Source: DATFQI01 sp963816955
GTDB lineage: Bacteria; Actinomycetota; Thermoleophilia; Solirubrobacterales; Solirubrobacteraceae
Assembly (NCBI GenBank): GCA_963816955.1
Contig: CAWFME010000001.1
Coordinates: 62,001-126,000 of the forward strand
Length of the DNA: 64,000 nucleotides
Reading direction: 5' to 3'
A program made the translations under genes and the position numbers. Shown here piece by piece: positions 16,732 to 24,998 of the stretch (its first letter is position 1; every line of letters starts with the position of its first letter). The notes below the pieces were generated by a model. The model made no database searches and had not been told where the DNA came from. It saw only the letters and a list, made by a program, of their open reading frames with translations.

Positions 16732-17819
16732 ACGCTCACCGCCGAGCCGTCCGTGCGCGCGGGGCGTGCCTCGTCCTCCACACTGCGCCGCCGCTCCGGG
16801 CGCGGCTCGGTGAGGACCGGGGCCAGCTGCACCGCGCGGACGCCGGCGGCCGTCAGGTGCCGGGCCAGCCGGAACGGGGTGCGCGCGTCGGGGATCAGCC
16901 TGCGTCCGAGCTGCAGGGGCGCCATCAGGCTGTCGCGGGCCGGGATCTCGCCGTCCGCGTGGGCCCGCTCCGACGGGCGCCAGAGCGACCCGGGGTCCGG
17001 GGCCGGCTGGTCGCCCGAGCGGTACCAGCGGTCGACGAGCACGAGGATCCGGTTCGAGACGGGCCGGGCGTAGCTGTTGAGGAGGTCCATGAGCTTGGTC
17101 TCGCCGCCGAGCACCACCTCCGCGCGCGGGGCGATCGCGGCCTCGACGAGCGCCTGGGCGATGACCTCGGGGCGGTAGGCGTCCGGTGGCACGCGCGGCG
17201 TGCGCCCGGTGCCGCTCGTCGCGTGTGCGAACAGCGGGGTGTCGATCGGGCCCGGATGGACCATCGCGCAGCGCACGCCGCTGCCCTGCTCCATCTCCTC
17301 GACCTGCAGCGTGGTGAGGAACCCGCGCAGCGCATGCTTGGCCGCCGTATACGCGCCCCAGGTGGGCAGCGGCGCCCGCGACATCAGCGAGCCGGTCGCC
17401 ACGACCACCCCGCGCGACTCGCGCAGGTGCGGGAGGGCGGCACGGATCACGTTCACGGCGCCGGTGAACGTCACGGCTACCGTCCGGTCGAAGTCGTCCG
17501 GATCGACCTCGAGCACGTGGCCGAAGACCGCCGCGGCGGCGTTCGAGACCACGATGTCGAGGCCTCCGAGCTCCTCCACCGCGGCGCGGACCGCCTCCTC
17601 CGCAGCCTCGCGGTCGGCGAGGTCCGCGCAGACGGGAACAGCGCGGAAGCCGTGCTGCTCCAGGTGCTGCGCGGCGAGGTCGGCGCGGCGGGACACGAGC
17701 ACGAGCTCGGCGCCTTCGCGGGCGAACAGGGAGGCGGCGGCGAGGCCGACGCCCGAGCTCGCGCCGGTGATGAGGATCCTTCGCCCGCGCAGGCGGGCGG
17801 CTTGATTCGAGTCGTCCAT
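16728..17819 (-). CDS. Short-chain dehydrogenase/reductase with C-terminal extension
   Basis: 363 residues, about 100 longer than a classical SDR. Rossmann motif TGASSGVG (19-26), NAAAA (93-97, for NNAG), catalytic serine in VATGSLMS and YTAAK with the active-site Tyr and Lys. The PG motif VHPGPIDTPLF follows. The extension (about 260-363) is hydrophilic and Arg/Pro-rich and resembles the tail of actinobacterial SDRs related to DltE-type oxidoreductases; its role is unknown. Substrate unknown. Its 3' end coincides with the truncated end of the response-regulator relic. Confidence 0.88.
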   Translation of the reverse strand: MDDSNQAARLRGRRILITGASSGVGLAAASLFAREGAELVLVSRRADLAAQHLEQHGFRAVPVCADLADREAAEEAVRAAVEELGGLDIVVSNAAAAVFGHVLEVDPDDFDRTVAVTFTGAVNVIRAALPHLRESRGVVVATGSLMSRAPLPTWGAYTAAKHALRGFLTTLQVEEMEQGSGVRCAMVHPGPIDTPLFAHATSGTGRTPRVPPDAYRPEVIAQALVEAAIAPRAEVVLGGETKLMDLLNSYARPVSNRILVLVDRWYRSGDQPAPDPGSLWRPSERAHADGEIPARDSLMAPLQLGRRLIPDARTPFRLARHLTAAGVRAVQLAPVLTEPRPERRRSVEDEARPARTDGSAVSV

Positions 17820-17832
17820 GTCGCCCGGCTAC

Positions 17833-17868
17833 GGAGCCGTCCGCGGCTCCGACCAACGATCTGGTCGG
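17833..17868. promoter_or_regulatory. Two short inverted repeats between divergent genes
   Basis: GGAGCC/GGCTCC (17833-17838, 17845-17850) and CCGACCA/TGGTCGG (17849-17855, 17862-17868) lie in the gap between the SDR start (17819) and the small gene at 17920. Either could be a regulator site or an mRNA hairpin; no regulator gene is adjacent. Confidence 0.35.
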
Positions 17869-17919
17869 AATCTGACCGGAGGCGTAGAGTCGAGGGAGTC
17901 GACCCGCGAGGAGATCCGC

Positions 17920-18105
17920 GTGGCTGAGGATCAGGGCTGGCTGGCTCGCAAGCGCGAGGTGCGGCGCGCGAAGAAGGCGCTCAAGGGCGACTCGCCCGAG
18001 CGGCTCGCCGAGCACCATGCGCCGAAGCGCGACTGGGCGGACAAGGTGGCGCACTCGGCGCCGGGCGGCCAGCGGCACAGCTCGCTGAAGGGCGACAAGC
18101 GCTAG
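17920..18105 (+). CDS. Small basic protein, unknown function
   Basis: 61 residues from GTG 17920, preceded by GAGGAG about 7 nt upstream, which decides the start over longer frames. The product (VAEDQGWLARKREVRRAKK at the start, ending SSLKGDKR) is strongly basic, helical in its first half and has no hydrophobic core. It could bind nucleic acid or be a stress protein; no family recognised. Confidence 0.65.
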   Translation: MAEDQGWLARKREVRRAKKALKGDSPERLAEHHAPKRDWADKVAHSAPGGQRHSSLKGDKR

Positions 18106-18260
18106 CCGGCTCACGGAAGCGCATGCGGCAGGGGCGTCCGGCGGCGACGAGGAGCCGGCGGCCGCTGCGCGGCGCGAGCCGGAGGGCCGGGGCCCCGCGC
18201 TCAACCGCCGACGTCGCCGTCGGGGCAAATGTGGTGACCCGATGCGATAGAAGTGCGGCC

Positions 18261-19289
18261 ATGCGCGCCGCAGTCCTGCACGCGTTCCGGGCGCCGCTGG
18301 AGCTCGAGCTCATGCCCGAGCCCGAGCTGCCCCCGGACGGGGCGCTCGTGGAGGTGCGCGCGACCGGCCTGTGCCGCAGCGACTGGCACGGCTGGATGGG
18401 CCACGACGCCTCGATCCGCCTCCCCCACGTGCCCGGCCACGAGTTCGCCGGCGTCGTCGCAGACGTCGGCCCGGAGGTTCGCGGGATCGCGCCCGGCGAC
18501 CGGGTGACCGCGCCGTTCTGCTGCGGCTGCGGCGCCTGCGAGCCGTGCCGGCTCGGCCACACCCAGATCTGCGAGCGCGACTACCAGCCGGGCTTCACGG
18601 GCTGGGGCTCGTTCGCCGAGCGCGTGCTCGTGCCGGTCGCCGACCTCAACTGCGTGCCGTTGCCGGACGAGCTGGCCTTCGAGGCCGCCGCGGCGCTCGG
18701 CTGCCGCTTCATGACGGCCTTCGCGGCCGTCGGCGAGCGCGGCGGCGTGCGCCCCGGCGACTGGCTGGCGGTCCACGGCTGCGGCGGCGTCGGCCTCTCG
18801 GCCGTGATGCTCGGCGCCGCCCTGGGCGCCCGGGTCCTCGCCGTCGACGTCGCGCCCGAGCCACTCCAACGCGCCAGAGACCTCGGCGCGGCGCACACGA
18901 TCGAGGCCTCCGGGGCGGTGGAGGCGATCCGCGAGCTCACGGGCGGCGGCGCCCACGTCTCGATCGACGCGATCGGCAGCGCGGCCACGGCCGCCGCCTC
19001 CGTGCGCTCGCTGCGCCGCCGCGGCCGTCACGTCCAGGTCGGGCTGCTCGCCGGCGCCGAGCGTGAGCCTGCGATCCCGATGGCCGAGCTGATCTCGCGC
19101 GAGCTCGAGATCGCGGGCGTGCACGGGATGCCCGTCCGCGACTACCCGGCGCTGCTGCGGCTCGTGGCCTCGGGCGCGGTCGACCCCGCGCGGCTGATCG
19201 GCCGCCGGATCGGCCTCGAGGACGCCGGCAGCGCCCTCGCGGCCATGGACCGGCCGGCCGAGGGCATCACCGTGATCGTCCCGCGCTAG
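18261..19289 (+). CDS. Zinc-dependent alcohol dehydrogenase
   Basis: 342 residues from ATG 18261. MDR-type enzyme: catalytic zinc ligands C and H in GLCRSDWHGW and PGHEFAGVV, structural zinc cysteines in CCGCGACEPCRLGHTQIC, and the NAD-binding motif GCGGVGLSAV. The D in VDVAPEPL suggests NAD(H) preference. It oxidises a primary or secondary alcohol, most like the zinc ADHs annotated as formaldehyde or 2,3-butanediol dehydrogenase-like. The stop codon overlaps that of a small membrane protein on the other strand. Confidence 0.93.
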   Translation: MRAAVLHAFRAPLELELMPEPELPPDGALVEVRATGLCRSDWHGWMGHDASIRLPHVPGHEFAGVVADVGPEVRGIAPGDRVTAPFCCGCGACEPCRLGHTQICERDYQPGFTGWGSFAERVLVPVADLNCVPLPDELAFEAAAALGCRFMTAFAAVGERGGVRPGDWLAVHGCGGVGLSAVMLGAALGARVLAVDVAPEPLQRARDLGAAHTIEASGAVEAIRELTGGGAHVSIDAIGSAATAAASVRSLRRRGRHVQVGLLAGAEREPAIPMAELISRELEIAGVHGMPVRDYPALLRLVASGAVDPARLIGRRIGLEDAGSALAAMDRPAEGITVIVPR

Positions 19290-19450
19290 AGCCGCGGAAA
19301 GCGCCGGTGCTCGTCGTTGTCCTGCTTCTCGCCGCGGCCGATCACGACCGCGTAGGCGATCAGGCCCTGCACGAAGACCGGGAACAGGATGCCCCAGATG
19401 AGGACGTAGACGATCGTCGTCTCGAGCGCGATGTCGGCGAAGGTCAGCAT
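19286..19450 (-). CDS. Small single-pass membrane protein
   Basis: 54 residues (ATG 19450, TAG 19286-19288): MLTFADIALE, one hydrophobic segment from about residue 12 to 38 (IVYVLIWGILFPVFVQGL), then a charged tail GRGEKQDNDEHRRFPRL. Codon positions show the strong GC3 bias of real genes here. Orientation would put the charged tail in the cytosol. No family recognised; too short for most automated callers. Confidence 0.6.
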   Translation of the reverse strand: MLTFADIALETTIVYVLIWGILFPVFVQGLIAYAVVIGRGEKQDNDEHRRFPRL

Positions 19451-19471
19451 TGGCCCGAGACGATAGTGACT

Positions 19472-19897
19472 TCAGCGGCGCTGGAGCAGCACGACCGGGA
19501 TCTCGCGGTCGGTCTTCTCCTGGTAGCCGTCGTAGTCGGGCCAGTGGCCGACCATCTGCTCCCACAGCGCCGACTTCTCCTCGGGTGTGGCCGTGCGGGC
19601 GCGCGCCGGGAAGACGTCGTCGAGCACCTGGACCTCGACGTCCGGGTCCTCCTGGAGGTTGGCGTACCAGCCCGGGGGCTCGTCGGAGCCGCCCTTGGAG
19701 GCGACGATCACGTAGTCGTCGCCGGAGGTGCCGTAGATCAGCGGCGTAGTGCGCTCCTCGCCGCTCTTGCGGCCCTTCGTGGTGAGCAGGAGTATCGAGG
19801 TGCCCTTCTTCCAGTCGTGACCGACCTCGCCGCCGGTCTCGCGGTAGCTGCGCACGTGCTCTTCGCCGTAGAGGTGGGATGCGTCCTGTGTGGCCAT
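19472..19897 (-). CDS. Deazaflavin (F420)-dependent nitroreductase-family protein
   Basis: 141 residues from ATG 19897. The split-beta-barrel family (Ddn/DUF385) is shown by LLLTTKGRKSGEERTTPLIY (residues about 47-66, the F420 phosphate-binding segment), VIVASKGGSDEPPGWYANL and the C-terminal YQEKTDREIPVVLL. Members use reduced F420 to reduce quinones or nitro compounds, and occur mainly in actinobacteria and relatives. It is divergent from the FAD oxidoreductase at 19947, with 49 bp between starts. Confidence 0.92.
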   Translation of the reverse strand: MATQDASHLYGEEHVRSYRETGGEVGHDWKKGTSILLLTTKGRKSGEERTTPLIYGTSGDDYVIVASKGGSDEPPGWYANLQEDPDVEVQVLDDVFPARARTATPEEKSALWEQMVGHWPDYDGYQEKTDREIPVVLLQRR

Positions 19898-19946
19898 GCC
19901 TGAAGGCATACCCACGGCGGCCGCCGAGTATCGTGGCCCGCCCCCC

Positions 19947-21437
19947 ATGACGCGCCACGATGCCGTGATCGTCGGCGGCGGCCACAACGGGCTCGTCGCC
20001 GCCGCCTACCTGGCCCGTTCCGGGCGCTCCGTGCTCGTGCTCGAGCGCCGCGAGCACAGCGGCGGCGCGGCCGTGTCCGAGCGCCCGTGGCCCGGCGTGG
20101 ACGCGCGCCTGTCGCGCTACTCCTACCTCGTCTCGCTGCTGCCGCGCGCGATCGCGCGCAATCTCGGCCTCGGGGTCGAGCTGCGCCGGCGCGCGATCTC
20201 CTCCTACACGCCGCGGCCCGACGGCGGCGGACTGCTCGTGCGCACCGACGCGGCGCCCCACGACGCCTGGCGCGAGTTCTACGCGATGACCGCGCGCGTC
20301 GGCCGGCGCGTGTTCCCGACGCTCACGCGGCCGCTCCCCGGCCGCGACGAGCTGCGCGCCGAGCTGGCCGAGGACGCCGCCTGGGAGGCGCTGTTCGAGC
20401 GCCCGCTGGGCGAGGCGGTCGAAGCCGCGTTCGAGGACGACGTGGAGCGCGGGATCGTGCTCACGGACGGGCTGATCGGCACCTTCGCGGCCGCCCACGA
20501 GCCCTCGCTACGGCAGAACCGCTGCTTCCTCTACCACGTGATCGGCAACGGCGAGGGCTACTGGGACGTCCCCGTCGGCGGCATGGGCGCGCTCACCGAC
20601 GCGCTCGCCCGCGCCGCACGCAAGGCCGGGGCGGAGATCCGCTGCGGCGTCGAGGTGACGGCGATCGACCCCGAGGGCGAGGTGCGCTGGGAGGGCGGCT
20701 CGGCAGCCGCCGGGCACGTGCTCGCAGCCGTCGCGCCGGCCGAGCTCGCGCGGCTGCTCGGCGAGCCGGCGCCGGAGCCGCCCCCGGAGGGCGCCCAGCT
20801 CAAGCTCAACATGCTCCTCTCACGGCTGCCGCGGCTGCGCGACGGCGCGGTCGACCCGCGCGAGGCGTTCGCCGGCACCTTCCACGTCAACGAGTCGGCG
20901 ACCCAGCTGCAGGCTGCCTACGAGCAGGCGGCGCGCGGCGAGATCCCCGCCCTGCCGCCGTGCGAGATCTACTGCCACTCACTGACGGACCCGACGATCC
21001 TCGGGCCCGAGCTGCGCGCGGCCGGCGCCCAGACGCTGACGTGCTTCGGCCTGCACATGCCCGCGCGGCTGTTCGCCGACCCGGGCGCGAAGGCGCGCGC
21101 GGTGGACGCGACCTTGCGCTCGCTCGACGCGGTGCTGGCCGAGCCCGTCGAGGACTGCCTGTGGCGCGGGCCCGACGGGGAGCCGTGCCTGGAGGCGCGC
21201 ACGCCGCCGGAGCTCGAGGCCGAGCTCGGCCTGCCCGCCGGCAACATCTTCCACCGGGACCTCGCGTGGCCCTACGCCGAGGACGGCGACGAGCCCGGCG
21301 GCTGGGGCGTGGAGACCGCCCATCCGCGCGTGCTGCTGTGCGGCGCGGGGGCCAAGCGCGGCGGCGGCGTCAGCGGCATCCCGGGCCACAACGCCGCCAT
21401 GGCGCTCATCCGGGGCCGAGTCGCAGCGGCGCGCTGA
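19947..21437 (+). CDS. Phytoene-desaturase-like FAD oxidoreductase
   Basis: 496 residues from ATG 19947. N-terminal dinucleotide motif VIVGGGHNGLVAAAYLARSG followed by LVLERREHSGGAA, as in CrtI/PYROXD2-type flavoproteins. The C-terminal FAD segment reads LLCGAGAKRGGGVSGIPGHNAA. Such enzymes desaturate or oxidise isoprenoids or other lipophilic substrates with FAD; the absence of neighbouring crtB or crtE makes a carotenoid role uncertain. Its last 32 bp overlap the convergent cupredoxin gene. Confidence 0.88.
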   Translation: MTRHDAVIVGGGHNGLVAAAYLARSGRSVLVLERREHSGGAAVSERPWPGVDARLSRYSYLVSLLPRAIARNLGLGVELRRRAISSYTPRPDGGGLLVRTDAAPHDAWREFYAMTARVGRRVFPTLTRPLPGRDELRAELAEDAAWEALFERPLGEAVEAAFEDDVERGIVLTDGLIGTFAAAHEPSLRQNRCFLYHVIGNGEGYWDVPVGGMGALTDALARAARKAGAEIRCGVEVTAIDPEGEVRWEGGSAAAGHVLAAVAPAELARLLGEPAPEPPPEGAQLKLNMLLSRLPRLRDGAVDPREAFAGTFHVNESATQLQAAYEQAARGEIPALPPCEIYCHSLTDPTILGPELRAAGAQTLTCFGLHMPARLFADPGAKARAVDATLRSLDAVLAEPVEDCLWRGPDGEPCLEARTPPELEAELGLPAGNIFHRDLAWPYAEDGDEPGGWGVETAHPRVLLCGAGAKRGGGVSGIPGHNAAMALIRGRVAAAR

Positions 21438-22278
21438 GCGCCAGCGGCGTCGCGCCGTCGGCCAGCGTGAGCACCACGCGGGCGCGCACGCGGCGCGCGC
21501 GTGGGGAGCTTGAAGCGCGCGCGGCCTCGGTCGTCGAGCTCGGCGTGGCGGACGGGCCACCAGCCGAAGCGCTCGCGCAGCCGCAGCTGCAGCACCACCA
21601 TCCCGCCGTGGCCGGGCGGGGTCACGCGCACGCGCACGACGCTGCGCCCGTGGCCCGAGCGCCCCGTGGCGGTCACCTTGCGGTCGAGCACGAGCAGCGG
21701 CACCGGCGGGCTCGCCTGGCTGCCGGCGGCGACGGCGCGCAGCTGCCCGGAGGCGCGCGGGCGCAGCTCGGCGGTGAAGCCGCCGTCATCGCCCGCGGTC
21801 GCGGCGCCGACCGGCGCGAAGCCCGTGCCCTCGTCGGCCTCGATCGTGATCGGCGTGCCCGCTGGCAGCGCCGTCCGCCCGTGCAGCGGGAACGGCTTGC
21901 CCGGCACCGCGGGCTCGGCCGGTGCGTGGAGCATGAGGTCGTGCACCGCGACGGTGCCGCGCATGAACGGGTGGATGCGAGCAGTAGTAGGCGACGTCGC
22001 CCGCGGCGCCGAAGCGTGCGGTCGAACGCCGCGCCCGCGCCGAGCAGGCCGGAGATGAAGCTGCCGTCGACGCCCGCGACGTCGTGGCGGCGCGCGCTGG
22101 CGTTGTCCCAGCGCACGCCGTCGCCGCGCAGGACGTCCACGAGCGGCGGGTCGAAGGCCGCGTAGCCGATCGTGACCTCGGCCGAGCCCGGCCGCGGGCC
22201 GCCGTGGTGGCCCTGCGCCTGCGCGGCGGCGGGGGCGAGCGCCAGCGCGGCGAGGGCGGCGAGCAGCGCGCGCGTCAT
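21406..22278 (-). pseudogene. Secreted cupredoxin-domain protein broken by three +1 frame changes
   Basis: ATG 22278 overlaps the stop of the multicopper oxidase (ATGA). A signal peptide (MTRALLAAL...AQAQ) precedes a cupredoxin domain (VTIGYAAFDPPLVDVLRG, RHDVAG for the first Cu ligand). The frame then shifts near 22009-22020 to give FGAAGDVAYYC. It shifts again near 21973-21978 to give IHPFMRGTVAVHD, and a third time near 21490-21505 to give VRARVVLTLADG and a stop at 21406. Each shift is one extra base and together they restore the original frame, so removing them yields a normal protein of about 290 residues with a C-x3-H-x2-M copper site and a C-terminal Ig-like part. This may be sequencing error or a recent pseudogene. 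Confidence 0.7.
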
Positions 22279-23201
22279 CGCCGCCGCACCCGGTAGAGGC
22301 CGATCATGCCCTGCTCCATGTGGGTCTCGACGTGGCAGTGGTAGAGCCAGGTCCCCGGGTCGCGCTCGCGCCAGCGGATGCGGAAGCTCTCCGCCGGGCC
22401 GACGGTCTTCGTGTCGACCGGGACGCCGTGCTCGAGCCAGCGGTGGCCGTGGACGTGGAAGGTGTGGTGCTCGGAGCCCATCGCCATCACGTCCCACTGG
22501 ATGCGCTCGCCGGGGAAGGCGGTGAAGACGGGGGTGTTGCCGACGAACGCGCGCCCGTCGATGCCCTGGAAGCGGCCCATCGGCGCGAACACGACGACGA
22601 ACTCGCGGTCCGGCAGGCGCTCGCGGCGGCCGCGGATCGAGAGCATCCCCCACAAGCCGCCCTCGATCGACTCGTGCATCGACGGCGAGTGGTCGTGGTA
22701 GGGCCAGGCGCCGACCGAGCTGCGCAGCGCGGTCAGCCGGTAGGTCCAGGTCTTCCCCGGCTTGACGTCGCCGTCGCCGCCGGAGAACCCGGGCACGAAG
22801 GCGCCGTCGGAGCTCGGCTTGTAGCGGACGCCGTGGAAGTGCATGGAGTGGGAGCGGCCGAAGCGGGTGTCGAGGTTCTTGAAGTGCACCCGGATGCGGT
22901 CGCCGACGCGGGCGCGGATCAGCGGGCCCGGCATCCCGTCGTCGTCGCCGGAGCCGGGCGGCAGGTTCCGCATCGGGCGCTTCCAGTTGCGGCTGTAGCG
23001 GCGGTAGACGACCGTTCCGAAGACGGTCTCGGACGGGTCGTAGCGCACGCCCATGATCGCGTCGCGCCCGTTGGGCACGATGTTCCAGCTCACGGGCGTC
23101 GCCGCCACCCAGTAATGCCGGACGGCGGCCCCGGCCGGGGCGGTGGAGAGACCCACCGCCCCGGTCGCGATCAGGGCCGCCGCCGCGGCACGGAACCTCA
23201 C
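22275..23201 (-). CDS. Two-domain multicopper oxidase
   Basis: 308 residues from GTG 23201, 5 nt after the stop of the double cupredoxin. Signal peptide 1-25. Cupredoxin domain 1 has HFHG (121-124) and HDH (169-171). Domain 2 has HHTFHVHGH (245-253) and HCHVETHMEQGM (288-299), which includes the type 1 Cu ligands Cys, His and Met. All ligands for type 1, 2 and 3 copper are present. Length and motif order fit small two-domain (laccase-like) oxidases that act as trimers outside the membrane, oxidising phenols, metals or Cu(I). Co-transcribed with cupredoxins on both sides, it likely accepts electrons from them or works in copper handling. Confidence 0.92.
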   Translation of the reverse strand: MRFRAAAAALIATGAVGLSTAPAGAAVRHYWVAATPVSWNIVPNGRDAIMGVRYDPSETVFGTVVYRRYSRNWKRPMRNLPPGSGDDDGMPGPLIRARVGDRIRVHFKNLDTRFGRSHSMHFHGVRYKPSSDGAFVPGFSGGDGDVKPGKTWTYRLTALRSSVGAWPYHDHSPSMHESIEGGLWGMLSIRGRRERLPDREFVVVFAPMGRFQGIDGRAFVGNTPVFTAFPGERIQWDVMAMGSEHHTFHVHGHRWLEHGVPVDTKTVGPAESFRIRWRERDPGTWLYHCHVETHMEQGMIGLYRVRRR

Positions 23202-23206
23202 CGCTG

Positions 23207-24277
23207 CTACTGGACCGTCACCGTCGCCTTCATGAACGGGTGGATCATGCAGTAGAAGTCGTACGACCCCGGCGCGCCGAACGTCACCGAGTTGCTCGAC
23301 GGCAGCGGAGTGCCCGCCGCGGTGTCCATCACGGCCGAGTTCCAGAACCCGTTGCCGTGCAGCAGCGGCGTGAGCGTGCCGACCGCGGGCGGCGGCTCGC
23401 TCGGATACACGGCCCGCGGGTCGAAGATCGGCGACTGGAAGCTCGCCGCGATCTGCCCGAGGTAGGAGTTCGGCTCGGTCTCCGGGTTGCCCGGGCCGGT
23501 CGTCGCCGTGTGGACGTCGTAGGAGCCCGGCGACATCCGGAAGGCCAGCGTCGTGCCGGTCGGGACCGTCACCTTGTCGGGGACGAAGCCGAAGAACTCC
23601 TCGCCGCCCTTGCCCGCCACGCCGACATTGATCGTGTTGGCCGGCGGTGTCGCCTTGGGCAGCTGCTTGGAGGTCTTCACGCTCGCGGCGACCTGGCGCT
23701 TGACGGCCCTTCGGTCGGCCTTCGCCGAGGGCACCGAGCGGCCCTTCGCCTTGACGGTGACCTTGCCCGTCATGCCCGCGTGGATGTTGCAGTAGTACGT
23801 GAACGTCCCGATCTTCTTGAACGTCACCGTGACCGGCTTGAGCTTCTCGCCGAGCGGCAGGCCGCTCATCACGCGCTTGGAGCCGTTGTAGGAGAGCTTC
23901 TTGCCGAACGTGCCCCGGGCGAGCGCCGCGGTGAAGCCCACCTGGTCCTGGCCGTTGAACCAGAACGGCTGGCCCGCCGCGTCGTTGACCCCGGCGACCT
24001 TCTGGCCCGTCGGTGAGATCAGCGGGAGCGGATCGGCGCCGCGCGCCGGCAGGTCGAACGAGTGGAAGCCGACCGGCAGGAACCGGACCTTGTCGCCCTT
24101 GTTGATCGTGATCCCGTGCGGGAAGTAGTCGTTGACGTCCACGCCCAGCGGCATGAACGCCTTGGCCGACTTCGGCGGGATCCCCATGTTCACCGACTTG
24201 GTCCTGGCCTGCGCGACTCCCGGCAGTGCCAGTACGACCACCAGGGCTCCGACCCCGGCTCTGCAACGTCCTGTCAC
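23207..24277 (-). CDS. Secreted protein with two plastocyanin-like domains
   Basis: 356 residues from GTG 24277 with GGGAG 6 nt upstream. Signal peptide ends near AQA (24). Each cupredoxin domain has a full type 1 copper site: domain 1 H72, C163, H166, M169 (GFHSFD, YYCNIHAGM); domain 2 H256, C343, H346, M349 (DVHTAT, FYCMIHPFM). A basic linker (177-212) joins them. As first gene of the three-gene copper operon it is a plausible electron donor or copper store for the oxidase downstream. Confidence 0.92.
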   Translation of the reverse strand: MTGRCRAGVGALVVVLALPGVAQARTKSVNMGIPPKSAKAFMPLGVDVNDYFPHGITINKGDKVRFLPVGFHSFDLPARGADPLPLISPTGQKVAGVNDAAGQPFWFNGQDQVGFTAALARGTFGKKLSYNGSKRVMSGLPLGEKLKPVTVTFKKIGTFTYYCNIHAGMTGKVTVKAKGRSVPSAKADRRAVKRQVAASVKTSKQLPKATPPANTINVGVAGKGGEEFFGFVPDKVTVPTGTTLAFRMSPGSYDVHTATTGPGNPETEPNSYLGQIAASFQSPIFDPRAVYPSEPPPAVGTLTPLLHGNGFWNSAVMDTAAGTPLPSSNSVTFGAPGSYDFYCMIHPFMKATVTVQ

Positions 24278-24380
24278 GTGGTGCTCCCTTCTCCGTGCCC
24301 GTCACCGTCGACGTAGGCGTTGGAGCGACCATAATCGGGTCGGGAGCGTGGAGGCAAGTCAAGCGTGAACCGACGGTGAG

Positions 24381-24494
24381 TCAGCGCCTGCGGGCGCCGG
24401 CTGCGGGCGGACACGCGAGCAGGCTGGCGGCCACGAGCGCGCGCTGGCTGCGGTGCAGCTCTCGGGCCGGGACGCTGGGGACGGTGGTGAGCAT
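24381..24494 (-). CDS. Possible 37-residue peptide
   Basis: ATG 24494 is preceded by a strong GGAGGAGG (24503-24512) at good spacing, followed by 37 codons (MLTTVPSVPARELHRSQ, then a Leu/Ala-rich stretch, ending AGARRR). There is no similarity I know. The ribosome-binding site is the main argument; a leader peptide or chance frame are alternatives. Confidence 0.3.
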   Translation of the reverse strand: MLTTVPSVPARELHRSQRALVAASLLACPPAAGARRR

Positions 24495-24621
24495 GGGCAC
24501 AGCCTCCTCCTCGGCGGCCCCGCGCTCCCAGGGGGCAGGCCCGCGTCTGCGGAGCCGGGGACCGTAGGCCGCTGGTGCGGCCGTCCGCACCCGGCCCTGG
24601 CGGTACCGTGGGAGGGCCACG

Positions 24622-24966
24622 ATGCCGACCTTCGAAGGCCTCCAGTTCGCCTACGCGCTCTACGCGCTCCCGCCCGGCCGGCTTCCGTTCGGGCGCTGGC
24701 GCTGGGAGCTGTGGCACGGCGCGACGATGGTCGCCGCCGGCTGGCGCCTGTCGCGCCCCCAGGCGGGCCGCGCGCTGCGCCTGCACGCGGCCGAGTTCGG
24801 CCACCGGCTGTTCGGCCTGCCCGTGCCGGCCCGGGAGCCCTCGACGGGCGCCGGCGACCTGCGGCCCGGCGTGGCCGAGCGGCTCGCGATCGGGTCGATC
24901 ACCTGCCTGCTGGTGCCGCGGGCGCTCGAGGCGCCCGCCGCCACCGCCGCGCAAGCGCTGCAGTAG
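24622..24966 (+). CDS. Conserved-looking protein of unknown function
   Basis: 114 residues from ATG 24622 with GGGAGGG 6 nt upstream. N-terminal half is aromatic-rich (FEGLQFAYALYALPPGRLPF, WRWELWHGATMVAAGWRL), followed by an amphipathic segment and a final hydrophobic helix-like stretch (about 85-112). No signal peptide or known domain. It precedes the glucan phosphorylase by 32 bp on the same strand and may be co-transcribed with it. Confidence 0.65.
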   Translation: MPTFEGLQFAYALYALPPGRLPFGRWRWELWHGATMVAAGWRLSRPQAGRALRLHAAEFGHRLFGLPVPAREPSTGAGDLRPGVAERLAIGSITCLLVPRALEAPAATAAQALQ

Positions 24967-24998
24967 GCACGCGCGCGCGTCTGGTAACACAGTCCCCC

